Source: Paucidesulfovibrio sp036541255 (GTDB taxonomy: Bacteria; Desulfobacterota; Desulfovibrionia; Desulfovibrionales; Desulfovibrionaceae). From it: DNA of 64,000 nucleotides. A program made the position numbers and the translations under genes. The notes under the pieces are model-generated. The model was not told the DNA's origin. It searched no databases and saw only the letters and a list, made by a program, of their open reading frames with translations. This document shows positions 8,863 through 17,165 of the stretch, piece after piece. The stretch's first letter is position 1. Each line of letters opens with the position of its first letter. The stretch is taken from positions 62,001 through 126,000 of the forward strand of contig JAZHDD010000023.1 in the NCBI GenBank assembly GCA_036541255.1. The letters run 5' to 3'.

Positions 8863-10053
8863 ATGAGCATCTTGTCAACGCAGGTCAGCGGCTACATGGA
8901 ACGCTCGTCCTGGATACGGAAAATGTTCGAGACCGGCGCGGAACTCAAGAAACAGCACGGCGAAAACGCGGTCTGCGACTTCAGCCTGGGCAACCCGGAC
9001 CTGGCCCCCCCGCCGGTCATGGCCAAGACCCTTCACGATCTGGCCGAGGCCGCAAACGCGCCCATGGCTTTCGGCTACATGCCCAATGCGGGCTATCCCT
9101 TTGCCCGCGAGGCCCTGGCCGCCCATCTCTGCAAGGAACAGGGCACGACCGTGACCGCTGATGATCTGATCATCACCTGCGGCGCAGCCGGCGCCATCAA
9201 CGCCTTTTACCGCGCCGTGCTCGATCCGGGCGACGAAGTGCTCTGCTTTGCACCGTACTTCGTGGAATACGGCTTCTATGCCGAAAACCACGGAGGCACC
9301 CTGCGCGCCGTGCCCTCCCATCCCGACGATTTCTCTCCGGACCTGGAAGCCCTGGACGCGGCCATCACGGACAAGACCCGCGTGCTGCTCGTGAACTCGC
9401 CCAACAACCCCACAGGCGCGGTCTACACCAGGGAGCAGATGCAGGCCCTGGCCGAACTGCTGACCCGGCGTTCCCAGGGACGGAAGCGGCCCATCTTCCT
9501 GCTGCTGGACGAACCCTACCGCTTCCTGACTTATGACGGCGTGGAAGTGCCCTCGGCCATGGACCTTTACCCCCACACCGTGCTGTGCAGCTCCTTTTCC
9601 AAGAATCTGGCCCTGGCAGGCGAACGCGTGGGCTACGCCCTGATCAACCCGGCCATGCCCGGCAAGCGCGAACTGCTCAACGGACTGGTGCTGGCCAACC
9701 GCATCCTGGGCTTCGTCAATGCCCCGGCCATCGGCCAGAAGCTCATGGCCAGCGCCCTGGGCAGCGAGGTGGACGTTTCCATCTACGCGGCCCGCCGCGG
9801 CGCCATGGCCAAGGTACTGGACAATGCCGGGGTGGAATATTGCATGCCCAAGGGCGCATTCTATTTCTTCCCCAAGGCTCCGGGCGGCGATGACCTGGCC
9901 TTCAGCGCGGCGCTCCAGGAGGAATTGATCCTGGCCGTGCCGGGACGGGGCTTCGGCACTCCCGGCTATGTGCGTCTGGCCTTCTGCTGCGACATCGCCA
10001 TCATCGAACGCAGCGCCGAAGGATTCCGCCGGGCAGTGGCCAAACTCGCCTAA
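8863..10053 (+). CDS. Class I/II PLP-dependent aminotransferase
   Basis: This 396-residue cytosolic enzyme belongs to fold type I aminotransferases. Motifs include VNSPNNPTGAVY, LLLDEPYRF and the PLP-binding SSFSKNLALAGERVGY, whose Lys247 should form the Schiff base. The C-terminal Arg that binds the substrate carboxylate is likely in GTPGYVRLAFC. The ATG at 8863 fits AGAGGAGACG upstream; an in-frame extension to 8815 is not needed. It is probably an aspartate/alanine-type aminotransferase, but the amino donor cannot be fixed from sequence. It stands alone, with a strong terminator after it. Confidence 0.9.
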   Translation: MSILSTQVSGYMERSSWIRKMFETGAELKKQHGENAVCDFSLGNPDLAPPPVMAKTLHDLAEAANAPMAFGYMPNAGYPFAREALAAHLCKEQGTTVTADDLIITCGAAGAINAFYRAVLDPGDEVLCFAPYFVEYGFYAENHGGTLRAVPSHPDDFSPDLEALDAAITDKTRVLLVNSPNNPTGAVYTREQMQALAELLTRRSQGRKRPIFLLLDEPYRFLTYDGVEVPSAMDLYPHTVLCSSFSKNLALAGERVGYALINPAMPGKRELLNGLVLANRILGFVNAPAIGQKLMASALGSEVDVSIYAARRGAMAKVLDNAGVEYCMPKGAFYFFPKAPGGDDLAFSAALQEELILAVPGRGFGTPGYVRLAFCCDIAIIERSAEGFRRAVAKLA

Positions 10054-10072
10054 GACATCGCATTCGCAAAAC

Positions 10073-10108
10073 AAAAGGCGGCACGGGACATGCCCTGGCC
10101 GCCTTTTT
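10073..10108 (+). terminator. Rho-independent terminator of the aminotransferase gene
   Basis: Arms AAAAGGCGGC and GCCGCCTTTT (10-bp stem) enclose a 15-nt loop and run directly into five Ts, about 20 bp after the stop codon. Confidence 0.88.
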
Positions 10109-10204
10109 CCTTGCCCAAACGACAGCCCCGCAACCTGTTACGGTCGCGGGGCTGGTATGATTATGACGCAGCCGGGCTTCAGACGGCTGCATTCCCTTGC
10201 AGGA

Positions 10205-10372
10205 TTAACGAAGCTGGGTCAGCAGGGCAAAAAGCGCCACGGACGCCGAGACCCAGAACAGGGTCTTCAATGCTCCGGCCCAACGGGCCTGGGACAGACG
10301 GCTTGCGGCGCGCTGGCTCTGCCAAATGGGAGCCGACCCTTCCGGGGTGACGAGATAGCGGACCATTTCCAT
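10205..10372 (-). CDS. Mini membrane protein A, divergent from a LysR regulator
   Basis: This 55-codon gene starts with ATG at 10372, after a strong GGAGGAAACGATC ribosome binding site. The product begins MEMVRYLVTPEGSAP, has a basic middle part, and ends in one transmembrane-like segment, LKTLFWVSASVALFALL, then TQLR. It aligns with the 62-residue protein at 11430-11618: RYLVTPEGS versus LYLVGPEAS, and KTLFWVSASVALF versus KAVFWLGMSVCVT. Both are divergent from paralogous LysR genes, which argues they are real. I recognise no named family. Likely a small inner-membrane protein with its N-terminus in the cytoplasm, possibly under control of the adjacent LysR protein. Confidence 0.75.
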   Translation of the reverse strand: MEMVRYLVTPEGSAPIWQSQRAASRLSQARWAGALKTLFWVSASVALFALLTQLR

Positions 10373-10528
10373 GATCGTTTCCTCCGGTCTTTCGCGGCAG
10401 ATGCCGCGTTGTTCTCTTGCGCCAGAAATGCGTCAGCCGTGAAATAAAATCCAATCACTTTTTTCCACGTTGCATGTTCACGTTTCGTTATTGAACGCTT
10501 CCGCAAAACAACGTACAGAAAAGAAGTC

Positions 10529-11458
10529 ATGGAACTATACCAGCTTCGCACCTTTGTGGCCGTAGCCGAAGAAAAGCACCTCACCCGTGCGGCCGAACGC
10601 CTGTTCGTGAGCCAGCCCGCCTTGAGCGCCCACATCAAGGCCCTGGAAAAGGAACTGTCCGTCAAGCTCTTCCTCCGGACGGCCAAGGGCATGGAACTGA
10701 CCCGCGAAGGCGAGGCGCTCAAGTCCAAGGCCGACCGGGTCCTGGCTGCGGCGCGCGAGTTCATGTATCTGGCGCGGGCCATGGGCGACGAGCTGGTCGG
10801 CAACTTCAAGCTCGGCCTGAACACGGATGTGGATTTCCTGCGGCTCAACGGACTGCTGACCTGCATGATGGCCAAGCACCCCCGCGTGGCCGTGACCCTG
10901 CTGCATTCCACGTCGGCGCGCATCGGCGATCAGGTGGCCACGGGCAACTGGGACGCGGGCTTCGTGTTCACTCCGCCGCGCCACCACGAGTTGGCCACCA
11001 TGCCCCTGTTCACGTTCAGGGTGCATGTGGCCGGTCATCCAAAGTTCAAGGAAAAACTGGAAAAAGCGGAGTGGCAGGATCTGGCCGGGCTGCCCTGGAT
11101 ATGGACCACATCCAACTGCCCCTACCACCGACTCATGCGCGAGATGTTCGACCGCCAGAACATGGCGCCCAGCCAGGTCATCGAAGCGGACAGCGAGGCG
11201 CTGGTGCGTTCCCTGTTCACTGCGGGCCAGGGCTTGGCCCTGTTGCGCGAGGACGAGATCGACACCCTGGCCAAACAGGACGCGGTGGCGGTGTGGCCCG
11301 TGGAGTCCTATGAGGTTCAGGCCTATTTCGTGTATCTGCTGGCGCGGGAAAAGGACCCGATGATCCGGGCCGTACGCCAGTGCGTGGCAGATTTATGGGA
11401 AGGAACCGGACTGGGACTGGCGCCGCCTGTCAGCGAAGCGCCCCCAGCCCCAGAGTGA
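10529..11458 (+). CDS. LysR-family transcriptional regulator (paralogue 1)
   Basis: The protein has 309 residues. The N-terminal winged HTH is clear: MELYQLRTFVAVAEEKHLTR, then AAERLFVSQPALSAHIKALEKEL. The C-terminal two-thirds is the periplasmic-binding-like effector domain. It is closely related to the gene at 11755-12654, sharing GLNTD near residue 93 and DAGFVF about 40 residues on, so this is a local duplication. It is divergent from mini membrane protein A, and its 3' end overlaps mini protein B by 29 bp on the other strand. The effector is unknown. By LysR habit it probably controls its own promoter and the divergent gene. Confidence 0.9.
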   Translation: MELYQLRTFVAVAEEKHLTRAAERLFVSQPALSAHIKALEKELSVKLFLRTAKGMELTREGEALKSKADRVLAAAREFMYLARAMGDELVGNFKLGLNTDVDFLRLNGLLTCMMAKHPRVAVTLLHSTSARIGDQVATGNWDAGFVFTPPRHHELATMPLFTFRVHVAGHPKFKEKLEKAEWQDLAGLPWIWTTSNCPYHRLMREMFDRQNMAPSQVIEADSEALVRSLFTAGQGLALLREDEIDTLAKQDAVAVWPVESYEVQAYFVYLLAREKDPMIRAVRQCVADLWEGTGLGLAPPVSEAPPAPE

Positions 11459-11618
11459 CGCACACGGACATTCCCAACCAGAACACGGCCTTGCAACTGC
11501 CCGCAATGCGCCGGGCCCGTGGGCCCATGCCCCGCAGCAACTGACGGGCCAGATCGCGTTCCGAGGCCTCGGGTCCTACCAAATACAATCCCAGATCTCT
11601 CAATTCTCTGACGTTCAT
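11430..11618 (-). CDS. Mini membrane protein B, divergent from a LysR regulator
   Basis: This 62-residue protein starts with ATG at 11618, preceded by GGAGGCAGCCC. It begins MNVRELRDLGLYLVGPEAS, continues with an Arg-rich helix (LARQLLRGMGPRARRIAG) and ends in a single transmembrane-like segment, KAVFWLGMSVCVTLGLGAL. It resembles mini protein A in order, size and motifs (YLV.PE.S; K..FW followed by a hydrophobic tail). Its 3' end overlaps the end of LysR paralogue 1, while its promoter region is shared with LysR paralogue 2. Function is unknown. Positive-inside reasoning places the basic helix in the cytoplasm. Confidence 0.78.
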   Translation of the reverse strand: MNVRELRDLGLYLVGPEASERDLARQLLRGMGPRARRIAGSCKAVFWLGMSVCVTLGLGALR

Positions 11619-11754
11619 GGGCTGCCTCCTCCTTTTTGGGAGATTGAAGGCATCCTACGCCTATTTCCAGCCCGCAATCCAATCGCATTGTCTGAAGCCT
11701 CCTTTCAGAAAACCTGAATGTACTTTTCCCGTCTTTGCCCGTAAGATTCGGGCC

Positions 11755-12654
11755 GTGGAATTTCATCACCTTCGCACGTTCGTGGCCGTGGCCGAAGAAG
11801 GCCGCCTGGGCTCGGCCTCGGAACGGCTCCATCTCAGCCAGCCTTCCGTCAGCGCCCACGTCAAGGCTCTGGAGGAAGAACTGGGCGTTCCGCTTTTCCG
11901 GCGCACGTCCAAGGGCATGCTGCTCACATCGGAAGGGCGGGAATTGCTGGAGCACGCCCACAGGATATTGACCGCGGCCGGCGATCTGGTCGTGCGCGCC
12001 AAAATCCTGCGCCAGGAAGTGCGCGGCACGTTGCGCCTGGGCCTGAACACCGACTCCATCTTTCTCCGCGTGATGCAACTGGCCGCATTGCTTGGCGAAC
12101 GCCATCCCAACGTGGAACTGAAGCTGTTGCAAAGCGTGTCCGGCCGCATCGCCGACGATCTGCGCAACGGCAACATGGACGCCGGATTCGTGTTCCGCGA
12201 AAACGAGCCCGAGGACTTTCCCTTTTTGCTGCTGCGGCCCCTCAAGCTCTTCATCATGGGCCCCATTGCCTGGGAGGAACGCATCCGGCACGCGGACTGG
12301 AAAGCTATTTCCGAAATGCCCTGGATCTGGACCCCGCCCCATTGCCCTTGCTATCTCCAGGGAGAAAAACTCTTTGCCGCCAAGGGGTTGAGACTTTGCA
12401 AGGGCATCGAAGCCGACCACGAAAGCGTGGTCAACGGCCTCATCGTCGCGGGCAAGGGCATTTCCCTGGTACGCGAAGACGAGGCCGAGGCAGCGGAAAA
12501 AGCGGGCACCATGGTCCGCTGGCCCGGCCTGAGCCTCTCCCTTGGGGCGTATCTTGTCCTGCCCACAGGCAGAGAGGCCGACCCCCTGATCCTGGCTCTG
12601 CGTTCCGCCGTGGCCGAGGTCTGGGGACTGAGCCAGGACGAGACCCGGGCCTGA
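11755..12654 (+). CDS. LysR-family transcriptional regulator (paralogue 2)
   Basis: The GTG at 11755 was chosen because VEFHHLRTFVAVAEEGRLG aligns with the first residues of paralogue 1 (MELYQLRTFVAVAEEKHLT). An upstream in-frame extension has no such match. The 299-residue product has the LysR HTH (SERLHLSQPSVSAHVKALEEEL) and an effector domain with GLNTDS and DAGFVF. It is divergent from mini membrane protein B, with 136 bp between. A 9-bp word, AATCCAATC, occurs in both LysR/mini-protein intergenic regions (10448-10456 and 11676-11684); it could be part of an operator but may be chance. Confidence 0.9.
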   Translation: MEFHHLRTFVAVAEEGRLGSASERLHLSQPSVSAHVKALEEELGVPLFRRTSKGMLLTSEGRELLEHAHRILTAAGDLVVRAKILRQEVRGTLRLGLNTDSIFLRVMQLAALLGERHPNVELKLLQSVSGRIADDLRNGNMDAGFVFRENEPEDFPFLLLRPLKLFIMGPIAWEERIRHADWKAISEMPWIWTPPHCPCYLQGEKLFAAKGLRLCKGIEADHESVVNGLIVAGKGISLVREDEAEAAEKAGTMVRWPGLSLSLGAYLVLPTGREADPLILALRSAVAEVWGLSQDETRA

Positions 12655-12733
12655 GCTCCTGCCGCGTCCGCCTTGCCTTCCCGCAGGGTTTCCCTTACAC
12701 CTTGGGCAAAGAACGCCAGGGAGAAGACGCATC

Positions 12734-14011
12734 ATGAAAATTCTTGTAGTCGGCTCAGGCGGACGCGAACACGCGCTCTGCTGGAAGCTGCGGCAAAGTC
12801 CCCGAGTCACCCAGATATATGCAGCGCCGGGCAACGGCGGCACGGCCCAGGAAGGCGTCAACATACCCATTGCCGACGACGACATTCCGGGCATCATCGC
12901 CTTTGCCAAGGAAAAAAGCATTGATCTCGTGGTAGCCGGCCCCGAGCTGCCCCTGGTGCTCGGCCTTTCCGACGCCCTGGCCCGCGAGGGCATCCTTTGT
13001 TTCGGTCCCAACGCCTATGCCGCCAACCTGGAAGGCTCCAAAGCCTTTTCCAAGATCGTCATGCGCGATGCAGGCGTGCCCACCGCGCCCTTCCATATCT
13101 TCGACGAATACGCCCTGGCGCGTGAATTCGTGCTGGAAAAAGGCGCGCCCCTGGTGATCAAGGCCGACGGCCTTGCCGCAGGCAAAGGCGTGGTCGTGGC
13201 CAAGAACCTTCCCGAGGCTCTTGAGGCTCTGGACGAGATGATGAACAAGAAGGTGTTCGGCTCTGCCGGAGACCGCGTGGTCGTGGAAGAAACCCTGGTG
13301 GGCGAGGAGTGCTCGTTTTTGGCCTTCTGCGACGGCGAGAACTATGCCGTGCTGCCCTCTTCCCAGGACCACAAGGCCGTGGGCGAAGGCGACACCGGCC
13401 CCAACACCGGAGGCATGGGCGCCTACAGCCCCGCGCCCATTCTCCAGCCCGAGAAATACGAAGCCATGGCCGAACTGGTCATCCGGCCCATCCTGCGGCA
13501 CATGGCCGACCAGGGCCAGCCTTACAAGGGCGTGCTCTACGCCGGACTGATGTTCACGGAAAACGGGGTCATGGTCCTGGAATACAACGTGCGTTTCGGC
13601 GATCCCGAATGCCAGCCTCTGCTCATGCGCCTGGACGGCGACCTGCTGGAGATCATGCTGGCCTGTATCCATGGCGAACTGGACAAAATCGAGGTCAAGG
13701 CCCGGCCCGAAACCGCCATGGGCGTGGTCATGGCCGCCGAAGGCTATCCCAGGAGCTATCCCAAGGGCATGGAGATCACCGGCATTACCGAAGCCGAGCA
13801 GGCTCAGGACGTCAAGGTGTTCCAGGCCGGCACCAAGGCCGACGGCAAGCGGATCGTGACCTCGGGCGGCCGGGTGCTCTGCGTGACCGCCCTCGGGGAA
13901 GATCTGGCCGACGCCAAGAAACGGGCGTATCAGGCTCTGGACAAGGTCCACTTCGAAAAAAGCTACCATCGCCGGGACATCGGCGACAAAGGCCTGAAAA
14001 GAACCGCATAG
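12734..14011 (+). CDS. purD: Phosphoribosylamine-glycine ligase
   Basis: PurD joins glycine to phosphoribosylamine using ATP, the second step of purine synthesis. The 425-residue protein is full length. It starts MKILVVGSGGREHALCWKL, the typical N-terminal nucleotide-binding motif. The ATP-grasp part includes VIKADGLAAGKGVVVA, SQDHKAVGEGDTGPNTGGMG, and YNVRFGDPECQ with metal-binding residues. GGGAGAAGACG lies ahead of the ATG. It is followed after 12 bp by purE and then moaA, giving a short operon. Confidence 0.97.
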   Translation: MKILVVGSGGREHALCWKLRQSPRVTQIYAAPGNGGTAQEGVNIPIADDDIPGIIAFAKEKSIDLVVAGPELPLVLGLSDALAREGILCFGPNAYAANLEGSKAFSKIVMRDAGVPTAPFHIFDEYALAREFVLEKGAPLVIKADGLAAGKGVVVAKNLPEALEALDEMMNKKVFGSAGDRVVVEETLVGEECSFLAFCDGENYAVLPSSQDHKAVGEGDTGPNTGGMGAYSPAPILQPEKYEAMAELVIRPILRHMADQGQPYKGVLYAGLMFTENGVMVLEYNVRFGDPECQPLLMRLDGDLLEIMLACIHGELDKIEVKARPETAMGVVMAAEGYPRSYPKGMEITGITEAEQAQDVKVFQAGTKADGKRIVTSGGRVLCVTALGEDLADAKKRAYQALDKVHFEKSYHRRDIGDKGLKRTA

Positions 14012-14023
14012 GGAGACAGGAAT

Positions 14024-14512
14024 ATGATCAAGGTCGCCATATTCATGGGCAGTATTTCCGACAAGGAAACCATGCAGCCCTGCGCTGAAGTGCTCGACAC
14101 CCTGGGGGTGAGCTACCGCTTCACCGTGACCTCGGCCCACCGCACCCCGGAACGCACGGCCCGACTCGTTTCCGAACTGGAAGAAGGCGGTTGCCAGATT
14201 TTCATCTGCGGCGCGGGCCTTGCCGCGCATCTGGCCGGAGCCGTGGCCGCCAAGACCACGCGCCCGGTCCTGGGCGTGCCCCTGACCGCCTCCCCCCTGG
14301 GCGGCATGGATGCCCTGCTGGCCACGGTGCAAATGCCTCCGGGATTCCCGGTGGGCACCCTGGCCCTGGACAAGGTCGGCGCGCGCAACGCGGCCTGGCT
14401 GGCCGCACAGATTCTGGCCCTGCACGACCCGGAACTGGCCTCACGCATCAAGGCCAAGCGTCAGGGCTTCATCGAAGCTGTGGAACAGGCCGCCGCCGAA
14501 CTGGAGGGTTGA
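14024..14512 (+). CDS. purE: N5-carboxyaminoimidazole ribonucleotide mutase or AIR carboxylase
   Basis: PurE acts at the carboxylation step of purine synthesis. The 162-residue protein shows the conserved GSISDKETMQPC motif near the start and SAHRTPER, with the catalytic His. No purK is visible in the window, so whether it is a class I mutase working with PurK or a class II carboxylase cannot be settled here. It lies 12 bp after purD and one base before moaA, and GGGAGACAGG precedes its ATG. Confidence 0.93.
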   Translation: MIKVAIFMGSISDKETMQPCAEVLDTLGVSYRFTVTSAHRTPERTARLVSELEEGGCQIFICGAGLAAHLAGAVAAKTTRPVLGVPLTASPLGGMDALLATVQMPPGFPVGTLALDKVGARNAAWLAAQILALHDPELASRIKAKRQGFIEAVEQAAAELEG

Positions 14513-14513
14513 A

Positions 14514-15506
14514 ATGCTTGTCGACAAACGCGGTCGCAAAATCAGCTACCTGCGTCTCTCCGTTACGGACCGCTGCAACCTGCGCTGCCAATACTGTACG
14601 GGCGGCATCAAGAACTTCATCCGCCACGAGGATGTGCTCCGCTACGAAGAAATGCGCAACCTTATCCACGCCGCCACGGAACTGGGCGTGGCCAAGGTCC
14701 GGCTTACCGGCGGCGAACCTTTCGTGCGCCGGGGTTTCTGCGAATTCGTAACCGACGTCCTGGCGGAAAATCCGGGCCTTGACCTGCGCATTACCACCAA
14801 CGGCACGCTTCTGGCCGGGAAACTGGAACCGCTCCGCAAGGCCGGGCTCAAGCGCCTGAACATTTCGCTGGACAGCCTCCAGCGCGAACGCTTCGCCCGG
14901 ATCACCGGACACGACCTCTTTCCCGAGGTCCACGCCGCCATCATGCAGGCATTGGAACTGGACTACCAGGTCAAGATCAACGCGGTGGGCATGCGCGGAG
15001 TGAATGACGACGAACTGGAAGCGTTTCTGAACCTCGCCTACGAGCACCCCATCGACGTGCGCTACATCGAATTCATGCCCATGGGCGGCTGCGGCCGCTG
15101 GGGCGAGGACGCGGTCTGGCCTTCCGAGAAGATACTTGAGCGCGCCAGGGAAATTACCCCCCTGGAGGAGTCGGTCGATACCGAAATCACGCGCGGCCCG
15201 GCCCGCCTCTTTCGCATCGTGGGCGGCAAGGGGCGGCTGGGGCTCATCTCTCCCTTGTCCGGCCACATTTGCGCCAACTGCAACCGCTTGCGCGTCACCT
15301 CGGATGGGCGGCTGCGCACCTGCCTGTTCTCGGACCGGGAGTTCCGGTTGCGGCCGACCCTGCGGCACCCGCGCCTGGGACTCAAATACGCGACCGAAAT
15401 CATGCGCCGGGCCACGCTGGACAAACCCCTGGGAGAAGAACTTCTGCGCGCCCGAATGAAGGATGAACTGGTCTGCGCCAAGGGCATGCTTTCCATCGGC
15501 GGTTGA
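14514..15506 (+). CDS. moaA: GTP 3',8-cyclase, molybdenum cofactor synthesis
   Basis: MoaA is a radical SAM enzyme that converts GTP to 3',8-cyclo-GTP, the first step toward molybdopterin. The radical SAM cluster motif CNLRCQYC is at residues 21-28. The second, GTP-binding cluster is in ICANCNRLRVTSDGRLRTC near residue 265. The protein ends in Gly-Gly, which is typical of MoaA and needed for activity in studied members. Length is 330. The ATG at 14514 begins one base after the purE stop, so translation is probably coupled. Its place in a purine operon fits its use of a purine nucleotide. Molybdenum or tungsten enzymes such as formate dehydrogenase would be the users. Confidence 0.95.
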   Translation: MLVDKRGRKISYLRLSVTDRCNLRCQYCTGGIKNFIRHEDVLRYEEMRNLIHAATELGVAKVRLTGGEPFVRRGFCEFVTDVLAENPGLDLRITTNGTLLAGKLEPLRKAGLKRLNISLDSLQRERFARITGHDLFPEVHAAIMQALELDYQVKINAVGMRGVNDDELEAFLNLAYEHPIDVRYIEFMPMGGCGRWGEDAVWPSEKILERAREITPLEESVDTEITRGPARLFRIVGGKGRLGLISPLSGHICANCNRLRVTSDGRLRTCLFSDREFRLRPTLRHPRLGLKYATEIMRRATLDKPLGEELLRARMKDELVCAKGMLSIGG

Positions 15507-15826
15507 CAGTACTTCCCCGCTACAACAGCTCCCGTACATTGATTACGCTACGACGCTGCATGGCATCCGTCTTTTTTTGCGCCGTATATCCATCTGTTTA
15601 AAACAACGTCACAAGAGTCCGGCTACACCATCGCCCAAGGTGTCGCGCAAAACAATTTCGCGGACACGCGTACCGTGCAGGCATCCATCTTCTGCACATC
15701 CCCGTTTCAATGTTTGCACAAGTTATTATATCTTTTCTCTGATCATTTATGATTTGACGCGTGTATATTGGTTACGTTATCAACTCGACAAGTTGTTGAG
15801 TTGTTCAACTGCATCCAGGAGGACAC
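15507..15826. other. AT-rich region upstream of the MucR-like gene
   Basis: No gene is seen. A run of seven Ts near 15570 after a weak stem may end the moaA transcript. The last 110 bp are AT-rich. TTGACG at 15754-15759 could be a -35 element; a matching -10 is poor (TTATCA at 15777). The pentamer cluster just before the start codon is listed separately. Confidence 0.5.
15781..15810. promoter_or_regulatory. Cluster of CAACT/AGTTG repeats before the MucR-like gene
   Basis: Four copies of one pentamer lie within 30 bp: CAACT at 15781, AGTTG at 15791, AGTTG at 15799 and CAACT at 15806. They form CAACT-N5-AGTTG and AGTTG-N2-CAACT palindromes. They end 16 bp before the start codon, between a possible promoter and the ribosome binding site, where autoregulation would act. 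Binding is inferred. Confidence 0.5.
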
Positions 15827-16219
15827 ATGGAAGATTATCTTCGTGAAGCGTTAGAGATCGTACGCGCCCAAGCAAGCGTCCGCACCATGACCGAGGAGGA
15901 AATCACCTCCATGGTTCAAAACCTTGCAAGCGGGATCAAAACCATCATCGAGGGCGGAGAAGTCGCCACGGAAAAGGCGGAACCGGCGACCGATCCCAAG
16001 AAGGCCATTCGGGAAAAAAGCATCATCTGTCTGGAATCCGGCAAAGCCTTCAAGGTGCTGACCAAGCGCCATCTGGCCAAATTCGGCCTGACCCCTGACG
16101 AGTACCGCGAGAAGTGGGGCTACGCCAAAAAGACCCCGCTGGTCTGCAAGAGCCTTCAGCGCGAACGGCGCAAGAAGATGAAGGACATGAAACTCTGGGA
16201 GCGGCGCATCAAAAAGTAA
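15827..16219 (+). CDS. Ros/MucR-family transcriptional regulator with degenerate zinc finger
   Basis: The 130-residue protein matches the Ros/MucR family. It has an N-terminal helical oligomerisation part, then IICLESGKAFKVLTKRHLAKFGLTPDEYR and a basic tail. The family's Cys2His2 finger is incomplete. Cys68 and His82 remain, but the second Cys is Ser71 and the second His position is Phe86. Some Ros/MucR homologues are known to fold without zinc, so the protein may still bind DNA. CCAGGAGGACAC gives a strong ribosome binding site for the ATG at 15827. The gene is followed by a good terminator. Confidence 0.9.
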   Translation: MEDYLREALEIVRAQASVRTMTEEEITSMVQNLASGIKTIIEGGEVATEKAEPATDPKKAIREKSIICLESGKAFKVLTKRHLAKFGLTPDEYREKWGYAKKTPLVCKSLQRERRKKMKDMKLWERRIKK

Positions 16220-16273
16220 CGCTCCCTCCGGCCCGCTGGCCGGAGTGGTCCCCCACCGCGCCGGAGCAGAACG

Positions 16274-16304
16274 GGCGGGATGGTCTCGGCCTCCCGCCTT
16301 TTTT
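16274..16304 (+). terminator. Rho-independent terminator of the MucR-like gene
   Basis: The arms GGCGGGA (16274-16280) and TCCCGCC (16292-16298) run directly into six Ts. It lies 55 bp after the stop codon and next to the end of the convergent methyltransferase gene. Confidence 0.9.
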
Positions 16305-16312
16305 GACGCATT

Positions 16313-17011
16313 TTATTCCGTTATCTCGATCGCCAACTTGACGTGGTCCCGGCGGGCCGCAAGCACACGCCACTGCCGGCGGCAGCAGCATGCATAATGG
16401 TGCAGAGCCTCGAACTCCTCGAAGCGCACCGTGCCTTTGAACTCGTCAAAAAGAACCACCGTGCCCGGACGGATAAAGCGGTCCATGTTCATGAGCACAT
16501 ACAAGGTCGACGTGAACAGGTCGGCATCCATGTGCATGACCAGGCGGTTGCGCGGCGAAAACGTCTCCAGGAAACCCGGCAGGCTGTCCTGGAACCAGCC
16601 GATGACGAAATCCGCGCGCGCGTCGTCCACCTGGGGCACGCGGCCCTGGCGATCGAACGCGCCCTTGGGGTTGTTCTCCGTCCAGTCCTCGGGCAGTCCC
16701 TGGAAGCTGTCAAAGCCCCAGAAACGGGACTCGGCCTGATCGTTGAGCTTCAGCCAACTCCGAAAGCTTTCGCCGCCGTAGACCCCGAATTCCAGATAGT
16801 CGATGGGCGCATTCTGCAAAACGCGTTTGTTCACGTACTTGTAGAGCACCTCGCGCTCGGCATATTCGTAGTCGAACAACGGATAGCCTGTCTGGCGCTT
16901 GCCGATCTCGTCCAGATACAACCGGTTCAGATACTGGCTCTTCCATTCCGCAGTGCTGCCGTGCATGGCCAAATGGACCATGGATTTGATGACGGACTCT
17001 GCTGTCTGCAT
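16313..17011 (-). CDS. TylF/MycF-like SAM-dependent methyltransferase
   Basis: The 232-residue protein shows a class I SAM-binding start, YLEFGVYGGESFRSW, followed by FWGFDSFQGLPEDW. Further on is VMHMDADLFTSTLYVL, with the acidic metal-binding pattern of TylF/macrocin O-methyltransferase relatives. These enzymes methylate sugar hydroxyls, but many environmental members have unknown substrates. It stands alone between the MucR-like gene and ald. The start follows AAGGAGCGAG upstream. Family confidence is good; the substrate is unknown. Confidence 0.8.
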   Translation of the reverse strand: MQTAESVIKSMVHLAMHGSTAEWKSQYLNRLYLDEIGKRQTGYPLFDYEYAEREVLYKYVNKRVLQNAPIDYLEFGVYGGESFRSWLKLNDQAESRFWGFDSFQGLPEDWTENNPKGAFDRQGRVPQVDDARADFVIGWFQDSLPGFLETFSPRNRLVMHMDADLFTSTLYVLMNMDRFIRPGTVVLFDEFKGTVRFEEFEALHHYACCCRRQWRVLAARRDHVKLAIEITE

Positions 17012-17100
17012 TGCTCTCGCTCCTTGAGGGTGACGCTGAATTGACGCCCGAAGACGTCCGCCGCGAACCTAGCAACAACCATGCCCGGAAGATTGGGCAT

Positions 17101-17133
17101 AAAAAACGGCCCGCAGGTTCTTCCTGCGGGCCG
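17101..17133 (-). terminator. Rho-independent terminator of ald
   Basis: A perfect 11-bp stem, CGGCCCGCAGG and CCTGCGGGCCG, closes a 5-nt loop. On the minus strand it is followed by six Ts, 33 bp past the ald stop. Confidence 0.92.
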
Positions 17134-17165
17134 TCGCCGAGAGGGGGCTGTGAGGTTTCCGTCCC

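Noticed and set aside
10124..10153. AGCCCCGC/GCGGGGCT hairpin after mini membrane protein A
   Set aside because: It has no T-run on either strand, so it is not called a terminator, although it may cap the small gene's transcript.
10448..11684. Shared 9-mer AATCCAATC in both LysR intergenic regions
   Set aside because: A 9-bp match between two short regions can easily arise by chance, and it is not palindromic.
15507..15780. Possible tRNA or small RNA in the gap before the MucR-like gene
   Set aside because: No cloverleaf, anticodon arm or strong stem series could be found.
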